The notes below the pieces were generated by a model, which was not told the origin of the DNA, did no database searches, and saw nothing but the letters and a program-made list of their open reading frames with translations. Source: Desulfobacterales bacterium (GTDB lineage Bacteria > Desulfobacterota > Desulfobacteria > Desulfobacterales > JAFDCJ01). Taken from it: a stretch of 8,256 nt of DNA. Position numbers and translations under genes: made by a program. Positions 1 to 6,300 of this stretch are shown piece after piece. Location of the stretch: the NCBI GenBank assembly GCA_029939875.1, contig JAOZSC010000090.1, positions 1 to 8,256 on the forward strand, given 5' to 3'. How positions within the stretch are numbered: the stretch's first letter is position 1; the number at the start of each line of letters is the position of its first letter.

Positions 1-601
1 CATTGTCCATCTCTTCCCGGCTGATATCCAGGTGCTGGGCGATGAACTCCGCGGTATGGCCCATGATATAAGGTTTGCCTTTGAAATAGCTCAACGGTGG
101 TTTTTCCGCATCCACCGGGCCATCTTCCGGGTGGGGGATGACATGGGAGCCGCAATGTAGGCCCCGTATTAAGTTGTCCACGAATTCACCGTCCTGGAGA
201 CGGCAGCCCCAGCGAGCCTTTGGCACAGAATAGGGCACCCCGGACATATGTTCCACTCCGCCGGCCAGGATGACGTCGGCCATGCTCGCCTGGATCATTG
301 CCGTGCCGGACAGAATTGCTTCCATACCGGAAATGCACACCCGGTTAATGGTGACAGCGGCCACCGAAGCCGGAATGCCGGCCAGCAGGGCCCCAACCCG
401 GGCAACGTTAAGGGTGTCCACCGGTTCCATGCAGCATCCGTAGCGGACATCATCGATGACCGCCGGGTCAATGCCGGCTCTTTCAATAGCTGCTTTCATG
501 GTGACGCTGGCAATGGTGGCGGCATGACTGTCGCGCAGGCTTGCGCCGAAGGCTCCGATGGCCGTTCTGCAGGCTGAAACAATTACCACATCTTTCATCA
601 T
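1..601 (-). CDS. Thiolase family protein (acetyl-CoA acyltransferase), 3' end outside the window
   Basis: Thiolases cleave 3-ketoacyl-CoA with CoA, or condense two acyl-CoAs, in the cytoplasm; this is the last step of beta-oxidation. I translated the minus strand: 200 residues are present and the frame runs off the left edge. The N-terminus (KDVVIVSACRTAIGAFG) is typical of thiolases. The nucleophilic cysteine is Cys89 in NRVCISGMEA, and the following AGGVEHMSGVPY block (113-124) is also family-typical. The His and second Cys of the C-terminal half lie outside the window. Two adjacent ATG codons (601 and 598) follow AAGGAG by 3 and 6 bases, so the second may be the real start. Residues about 133-180 contain a stretch roughly 20-25 residues longer than usual before MGHTAEFIA. 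The gene is divergent from an acyl-CoA dehydrogenase, which supports a fatty or branched-chain acyl-CoA degradation role. Substrate chain length cannot be told. Confidence 0.93.
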   Translation of the reverse strand, partial: MMKDVVIVSACRTAIGAFGASLRDSHAATIASVTMKAAIERAGIDPAVIDDVRYGCCMEPVDTLNVARVGALLAGIPASVAAVTINRVCISGMEAILSGTAMIQASMADVILAGGVEHMSGVPYSVPKARWGCRLQDGEFVDNLIRGLHCGSHVIPHPEDGPVDAEKPPLSYFKGKPYIMGHTAEFIAQHLDISREEMDN

Positions 602-717
602 TTGCTCCTTGTTCGGGTTCCAATTTAACCTCAACGTTTTGCAACATTAAGGGTTCGGGCCTTTAAAAACAGGCCTGATTACTGGGCGATAAAATTGTAA
701 CCAGTCACATTTTCGCC

Positions 718-747
718 ATCCTATGGGAATTCATCGGCTTTTGTCAA
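718..747 (-). promoter_or_regulatory. Candidate sigma70-like promoter for the thiolase gene
   Basis: On the minus strand, a perfect TTGACA (747-742) is followed after 18 bases by TAGGAT (723-718), which matches the -10 consensus at 4 of 6 positions. Transcription would start near 711 and leave a leader of about 110 bases. A short inverted repeat ACTGG-N15-CCAGT (681-705) would lie just downstream of that start and could be an operator, but 5-bp arms are weak evidence. A second small hairpin, GGCCT-N8-AGGCC, is at 658-675. Confidence 0.45.
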
Positions 748-806
748 GAAATTGCCGGATTGCAGTCTGCCAGAGTATGTAACCGAAAAAATGGCGAATA
801 AATGTG

Positions 807-835
807 TTGACAGCCTGGCAGCAACCCGCTATCTA
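807..835 (+). promoter_or_regulatory. Sigma70-like promoter for the acyl-CoA dehydrogenase gene
   Basis: TTGACA (807-812), a 17-base spacer and TATCTA (830-835) form a near-consensus housekeeping promoter about 70 bases upstream of the dehydrogenase start. The expected start of transcription is near 842. The rest of the 602-906 intergenic region holds the thiolase leader and promoter and no coding sequence that I can support. Confidence 0.65.
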
Positions 836-906
836 AGATTAATATCGTAAATTCAGTTGGTTGCGATGAGCTTTCTACTCGCCTGCTTTTTCTGCGGAGG
901 TTGTGA

Positions 907-2070
907 ATGGGATTCGAATTTACCGAAAAGGCCGTTTTTCAGCAGTACTTCGGCGCGGCCCATGACATGGTGCGACGCTCGATCAAAGAATTCGTGAACG
1001 GAGAAATTATGCCCCATGTTGACGAGTGGGAGGAACAGGGGGGATTTCCTCGCCGGCTGTATAAAAAGGCTGCTGAAGTCGGGTTTCTGGGCATCGGATA
1101 CCCCGAGGAGCTGGGGGGGACGCCGGGAGACATCTTTTTTCAAATTGTCGCCTGGGAAGAAATCATGCGTTGCGGCTCCGGCGGTATCACGGCTGGGCTT
1201 GGATCTTTGAACATCGCCCTGCCACCGATTCTTGCCCGCGGCACCGATGAACAAAAAGAGCGCTTTGTTAAACCGGTGCTGGCCGGCGACCGGGTGGCGG
1301 CTCTGGCGATTACCGAAGCCAGCGGTGGTTCCGATGTGGCCGCACTGCAGGCCACAGCCGTTCGCGATGGCGATTTTTACGTTGTCAACGGCAGTAAAAT
1401 ATTTATCACCAGCGGCTGCCGTGCCGACCAGATTACCTGTGCGGTTCGCACCGGCGGCCCGGGAGCCCACGGTATCAGCCTGCTGGTGATCGAATCGACA
1501 ACACCGGGATATTCGGTTTCCGAAAAATTAAAAAAGACCGGCTGGTGGGCGTCGGATACCGCCGAGATTTTTTTTGACAACTGCCGGGTGCCAGCGGAAA
1601 ACCTCATTGGCGAAGAAAACCAGGGGTTTTACGGCATCATGGAAAATTTTCAGGTCGAACGGCTGCAACTGGCCATTATGGCAAACATGACCGCCCAGCT
1701 GGCGTTGGAAGAATCCCTCCAATACGCCAGGCAGCGCGAGGCGTTCGGCAAGGTGCTGGCCGGGTTTCAGGTCACGCGTCACAAGATCGTGGATATGGCC
1801 ACCCAGGTGGAAGTGAGCCGGGAATTTACCTACCGGGTGGCCGCCGGGATTGACGCCGGGCTCAACCGGGTTAAAGAAATTTCCATGGCCAAAAATTTCG
1901 CCTGCAGTGTCAGCGACCGGGTAACCTATGATGCGGTGCAGATTTTCGGTGGATACGGCTTCATGCGCGGCAGTGTCGTGGAGCGGCTGTTTCGCGACAA
2001 CCGGGTGCTGACCATCGGCGGCGGCACCACCGAGATCATGAAGGAAATTATTTCCAAACACATATTTTGA
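907..2070 (+). CDS. Acyl-CoA dehydrogenase, isovaleryl/long-chain type
   Basis: This FAD enzyme introduces the alpha,beta double bond into an acyl-CoA and passes electrons to electron-transfer flavoprotein in the cytoplasm. The 387-residue length is normal for the family. Visible landmarks are the first family signature around ITEASGGSDVAAL (135-147), NGSKIFITSG (161-170), REAFGK (277-282), QIFGGYGFMR (345-354) and RDNRVLTIGGGTTEI (363-377). In short/medium-chain enzymes the catalytic Glu sits in a YEGT motif near residue 370; here that position is IGGGT, with no Glu. Glu251, in QVERLQLA, aligns with the catalytic Glu of isovaleryl-CoA and long-chain dehydrogenases (ERLVLA/ERLLIA). I therefore place it in that subgroup and expect it to be active. 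The ATG at 907 follows GGAGG (896-900) with a 6-base spacer. Its neighbour is a divergent thiolase. The exact substrate is unknown. Confidence 0.95.
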   Translation: MGFEFTEKAVFQQYFGAAHDMVRRSIKEFVNGEIMPHVDEWEEQGGFPRRLYKKAAEVGFLGIGYPEELGGTPGDIFFQIVAWEEIMRCGSGGITAGLGSLNIALPPILARGTDEQKERFVKPVLAGDRVAALAITEASGGSDVAALQATAVRDGDFYVVNGSKIFITSGCRADQITCAVRTGGPGAHGISLLVIESTTPGYSVSEKLKKTGWWASDTAEIFFDNCRVPAENLIGEENQGFYGIMENFQVERLQLAIMANMTAQLALEESLQYARQREAFGKVLAGFQVTRHKIVDMATQVEVSREFTYRVAAGIDAGLNRVKEISMAKNFACSVSDRVTYDAVQIFGGYGFMRGSVVERLFRDNRVLTIGGGTTEIMKEIISKHIF

Positions 2071-2122
2071 TGAATTCGTAAAAAGTCCGAAATTTGAGAA
2101 TTTTGGCTTTTTACGAATTCAT
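2070..2122. repeat. Perfect 16-bp inverted repeat overlapping the dehydrogenase stop codon
   Basis: ATGAATTCGTAAAAAG (2070-2085) is exactly reverse-complementary to 2107-2122, with a 21-base AT-rich centre. The left arm begins on the last base of the TGA stop. The hairpin could protect the mRNA 3' end or cause pausing, but no U-tract follows the right arm, so it is not a classic rho-independent terminator. Arms of this length and perfection, each holding a GAATTC, also fit a small dispersed palindromic (MITE- or REP-like) element. Which of these applies cannot be settled from one copy. Confidence 0.8.
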
Positions 2123-2217
2123 AAGCGAATAAATTTCCCATGAACCTTCGATTGTGAACTTAATTCTATAAAGTTAGGAAAAACATGACACAATCATGGC
2201 CGCTATTTTGGTCCATA

Positions 2218-2283
2218 TTTTATTTAACCTACTGAAATAAAGCTATATTATTTTATTTAACCTACTGAAATAAAGTTATATTA
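2218..2283. repeat. 33-bp tandem direct repeat, two copies
   Basis: Copies at 2218-2250 and 2251-2283 begin TTTTATTTAACCTACTGAAA and differ at one base (C2243 versus T2276). They abut with no spacer. They lie in AT-rich DNA 120-190 bases upstream of the PDP-CTERM gene. A unit of 33 bp is about three helical turns, so a protein binding each copy would face the same side of the DNA; that regulatory reading is inference. Confidence 0.9.
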
Positions 2284-2299
2284 CTAAAATAAGTAAAAA

Positions 2300-2315
2300 T
2301 TGCATGATTATTGCA
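2300..2315 (+). promoter_or_regulatory. Possible sigma54-type promoter of the PDP-CTERM gene
   Basis: TTGCAT-N5-TTGCA has the exact spacing of the sigma54 -24/-12 element (TGGCAC-N5-TTGCA/T). The -12 half is perfect. The -24 half has TG in place of the normally essential GG. Some PEP-CTERM/exosortase systems are known to be controlled by the sigma54 regulator pair PrsK/PrsR, which makes the site plausible. I see no good sigma70 alternative in this AT-rich region. The inferred transcription start would be near 2326. Confidence 0.3.
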
Positions 2316-2405
2316 TTGCTTTAATCAGATTATTGTAAGGTGGGGATAGAGTCGCACAAACCAGGGGGAATTAGGAAAACAGCCGAACAAATCAGAGGGG
2401 AAAAA

Positions 2406-3107
2406 ATGAAAAGACTGACAGGATTCTTTGCAGTTATCTTACTGGTATTATTTTTATTCTGTGCTTATCCGGCTTTTGCCGATACTATTTGGGGTACGCC
2501 TGTAGAACTTGGTGATTTTAATGGATTTCGCACCAGTTTATCAGGCGGGGGGATAACGGTTTCACCTGATTCGATATGGGATTTTAAGCTATCGTGGGAT
2601 ATTACTTTCATAGACGATGATATCCTTCCCCTGTGGCGCTACACCTATACTGTTGACGCACCCGAACCGCAGATTTCCCATTTTATCCTGGAAACAACCA
2701 ATGACGGGGAAGGCCTGATAGTTACCGGAGATTCAGACCCGTTCAAGGGCCCTATGATTTGGTATCCCGATGATCCCGGTAACTCCAATCCGGATATGCC
2801 GAATTCTATTTACGGAATCAAATTTGATTTTGGTCCTTCGGGGGATAGCACTGAGGTGTCCTATAGCCTTACCACAGATCGGGAACCGGTTTGGGGGGTG
2901 TTTTACGCAAAGGGGGCCCGGTTGGGGGCCTGGAGCGATGCCCTTGAAGACCCAGCTTACAGCTCAGAGTTTCCCAATGATTACATCGTGCGGCCGAATG
3001 GCGGCGGCAGGGTGCCGGTGCCCGATCCGGCCACACTTTTATTGCTGGGAGTCGGTCTGATCGGCCTGGCCGGCATCGGCCGCAAGAAGCTTAAAAGTTT
3101 CGTCTGA
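2406..3107 (+). CDS. Secreted protein with PEP-CTERM-type (PDP variant) sorting signal
   Basis: This is a 233-residue exported protein of unknown function, probably a substrate of an exosortase that acts at the inner membrane. It has a Sec signal peptide (MKR, hydrophobic 7-20, then YPAFA with likely cleavage after Ala25). The ectodomain (26-200) is rich in Trp, Tyr, Asp and Gly, has no cysteine and looks beta-rich. Landmarks include WRYTYTVDAP (77-86), SHFILETTND (91-100), SIYGIKFDFG (134-143) and PVWGVFYAKG (161-170). The C-terminus is the tripartite CTERM signal: PDP (206-208), a hydrophobic helix (209-225) and a basic tail RKKLK (226-230). The ATG at 2406 follows AGAGGGG by 5 bases. An in-frame GTG at 2340 would put a polar extension ahead of the signal peptide and is unlikely. 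The gene appears monocistronic. No exosortase gene is in the window. Confidence 0.88.
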   Translation: MKRLTGFFAVILLVLFLFCAYPAFADTIWGTPVELGDFNGFRTSLSGGGITVSPDSIWDFKLSWDITFIDDDILPLWRYTYTVDAPEPQISHFILETTNDGEGLIVTGDSDPFKGPMIWYPDDPGNSNPDMPNSIYGIKFDFGPSGDSTEVSYSLTTDREPVWGVFYAKGARLGAWSDALEDPAYSSEFPNDYIVRPNGGGRVPVPDPATLLLLGVGLIGLAGIGRKKLKSFV

Positions 3108-3148
3108 AATCATCCTGCATTAAAATAAAAAGGGTGGACAAAAAGATC

Positions 3149-3185
3149 AAAAGCAGTGTCGGAGAAGTGGCGCTGCTTTTTTTTT
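3149..3185 (+). terminator. Rho-independent terminator after the PDP-CTERM gene
   Basis: The stem AAAAGCAG (3149-3156) pairs with CTGCTTTT (3173-3180) and is extended by about four further pairs including wobbles. The loop is about 8 bases. A run of nine T (3177-3185) overlaps the distal arm and follows it. Position and orientation fit the upstream gene. On the minus strand only four U follow the hairpin, so it is at best a weak terminator for the convergent pilin operon. From 3186 to 3334 I see no gene. Confidence 0.85.
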
Positions 3186-3334
3186 GGCGTGCCCGAATGT
3201 CGCTAAACTCAAGGCCGAGGATCCGTCTCTGGAGGAATCCCGCAGACCCAGGGCGCCAAAGATGAGGGCACATCGTCGGGGGAACGGCCCCTTGACACTG
3301 TGGGGGCTAATTATGCACCTGCTTTGGAGATGAA

Positions 3335-6300
3335 TCAGGGCCAATCTGGATCTTCAGTAATTTCCGGGTCACCGGGACGGATGAGGCTTAACGCGAAGCT
3401 TTTTATGGTGATCGACTGGGTTTCACCTGAACCGGTGGCGGCGGTAAAGCCGAAGCGGAAGTTTTCGAATTTCGCAGGATCAGGGTCCTCAAATTCAATT
3501 GTTTGTTGGAGATTTGCAGATTTAGTTGGATTATAGACAACCCGGGTATCATTAAAAAATGTTCCGGTCACATTGCGGCAGTCATTGTTTGCGCATTGAC
3601 GAACCCATGTTTTCAGCGTATAACGCCAATTAAGGCTGGGGCTGACGGGGGCCTCTCTATTGACTTCCATGCGGATTGCCCAGGGACGAGGATTGGGAGT
3701 GTCGCCGAGGGGATTGCTGAGCCAGTTTGGAGACAGTACGCTGATGCCTGTATCGGGGTCGTCGTACAGGTAAGGATTGGTGGCGGCCGGGCTGGCGTTA
3801 TAGGCGACCAGATAACGATCGGTGGCGGTTTCATTTTTTCTGAAATTAAAAACTTCCACTGGTGGGGACAATGCCACCAGTTCGTCATTCCATGTGCCCA
3901 CATAAACCGTGGAATTTTTTATTGCCGGTCGGGTCCTGACATTACCACTTGTGTAATACTGCCAGTTCAGGGTGCCGTTGGGGTAAAGGGCATACAGAAA
4001 TCCATCATCCGAACCGAAGTAAATATTACCCTGTGAGTCCACTGCCGGTGAGGATTGGACGGCGTCCCCCGTGGAGAAAGGCCAACCATCCTTGAGGGTT
4101 CCATCCGAACCGACGGCATAAACATTGCCGTCATCAGAGCCGAAATAAATGGTGCCATCGGAACCTATCGCCGGCGAGGATTTCACGGCGCCGATGCTGC
4201 CGGTTGCCGGATATTGCCACTGTAAGCTGGCTGAAGACTCATCATCGTGGACGGCATACAGATGCCCGTCATCCGAGCCGAAGTAAATGATATTACCGTC
4301 AATTGCCGGGGATGATGTTATGGCGCCGATACTGACGGTTGCCGGATATTGCCACTGCAAGCTGGCTGAAGACTCATCATCGTGGACGGCATACAGATGT
4401 CCATCATCTGAGCCGAAGTAAATGGTGCCGTCGGAAGCTATCGCCGGCGAGGATTTTACGGCGCCAAGCGGAGAATCACTGGCTGCGGGGTATTGCCAAC
4501 GGGTCGCAGCACCCTGCATAGCATACAGATGCCCATTATCCGAGCCGAAGTAAATTTTATCTGATAAAACCGACGGCGACGACTTCACCGCGCCTATACC
4601 AGTCCGTTGCCAGCTGGCAGTGCCGCCGGGATTATGGGCCGCAATGGCATAAAAACCATTGTCTGATCCGATATAAACGACCGATTCATCAGAGTTCAGC
4701 GCTGGCGAGGATTTTACGGGGCCCGCAACGTTGACAGGCCAACCCGGCTTGCCGTTTCCATCCGGATTGACGCCATAAACATTGCCGTCATCGGCTCCAA
4801 AATAAATGGAGCCGTCGGACGCAGCTACGGGCGAGGAGTCGACATTGCCGGTGGGCGTATCGAATACCCATGGCTGGGGGGCATTGTGACGGTTGTCATC
4901 ATAAGATTGCGGCACATGCCCGTTGTTGGACGAACCCCGGCAGGGGATGTTTAAATCGTCGGGATTGTCGCTGCCCCAGAAGACATACTGAACCGTGTGC
5001 TTGTCATTTTCCAGGGGATCATTGCGGGTGCCGGTTTTAAGATTCAGGTTATCGGAACAATATTCCAGATTGTTCTCGAAAAGCGGGTCATAGTTGGTAC
5101 GCGTGTCGAATTCAAGGCCCATTTTGGGGGGGCGCAGGCCCCATCCCCAGCCGTCGAGAAAAAAAAGGCCATCGGCACGGCGGCGGCTGTCACCCGCATA
5201 TCCGAGCAGTTCACTGGCCTGGATATCCCCGCCGACCGAATCGATGGTATTATCGAACGCGTTGACCAGGCCGAAAACCAGCCCTGCGCCGGTGTCGGAA
5301 AAGTCCAGGATGAAAAATGCGCGGATGCCGGTGTCGAATTGGCAGGCGCCCACCCGGCAGAAGTCGGTCCTGCCGCCGATGTTCTTATCGGCATTGTACC
5401 AGGCAGCGCCAAATTCGGTACTGCCAGCACCCGCGGTGACCTCACCGCCCATGTTGAGCGTATCGGCATCGGTATCCGTTTGGATAAAATTTTGATTTTG
5501 ATCGGTTTCCTTTTCGGACAGATTGCTCGTGAGATCGTCAGCCGTGATGTCCGCTTTGCGGGCCATGGCCTGGGCCGGGAAGGTGTCGTAAAGATTGACG
5601 CCGTCTTCCAGCTTCCCGGTGATTTTCACGGCTCCAACGGTAGCGCTGGGGATGACGATGTGGTTGCGGGGGGATAAAACGATAAATTCTCCCGAATATG
5701 GGTTGTCTCCTGGGTTTGTAACAGTAAACCACAAAGGTGTTAAAGCATTGGGCATAGATGCGGCGGTAATGTTTTCAAGCACCACCTCGTTGGGGTCTCC
5801 TGTGTCCACCAGGCGCTCATAAACGTAGTTTCTGCGGTTGATGCTGATGGCCCCATTGTACTCTGGGAAAAAATCTTTGGCCACCCGTTGCACATAAAGA
5901 TTGTCGCCGCTGGCAAGGGATTGGCTGTATTTGCTGGGTTTGACCGCCAGGCAGATGCGTTCGCCTTCGGCGACGACGATGTCACCGTCGCTGGCAATCG
6001 TCAGTGTCGTGGCGCCGGCTGTCACGCTAGATCCGGCAAGAACAGGATTGCGGGAAGTATAAAGGTCGAAGTCGGTGCCGATATGGTCATAATTGACGAC
6101 CCACAGGCCGGCCGGGATGGTAAAGCCCTCCGGAATTTTGCCTTCCGGCACTGTCAGCGGCAAGGAGCAGAGGCTGGGGCTGATGCCAATGGGACAATTA
6201 ATATCCGCATTTGCATCAAACCAGGGCCCGAACACGTTGATGGTGAAAGCCCCCGAGGATTCGACGTTGTATGTCTGGCCGTTGAGCGCATCGATGGTGG

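Noticed and set aside
853..1470. 205-codon minus-strand open frame opposite the acyl-CoA dehydrogenase
   Set aside because: Antisense shadow of a well-conserved enzyme gene; no family resemblance.
2340..2405. GTG start giving 22 extra residues before the CTERM protein
   Set aside because: It would bury the signal peptide behind a polar stretch; the ATG at 2406 has an AGAGGGG site 5 bases upstream.
3278..3291. GC hairpin GGGG-N5-CCCC as a terminator for the pilin operon
   Set aside because: Only 4-5 bp of stem and no U-tract on the minus strand; I see no convincing terminator for that operon in the window.
3091..3344. Short minus-strand open frames between the CTERM gene and the pilin fusion
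   Set aside because: They run through the terminator hairpin and a poly-A/T run and have no ribosome site or recognisable product.
3863..4852. Repeated units considered as a CRISPR-like or intergenic satellite array
   Set aside because: The units are in-frame codon repeats of a beta-propeller with coding-type divergence, not identical repeats with unique spacers.
4997..5677. 226-codon plus-strand open frame opposite the pilin fusion
   Set aside because: It has no recognisable protein features, lies wholly antisense to a gene with clear domains and is explained by GC-biased codon positions.
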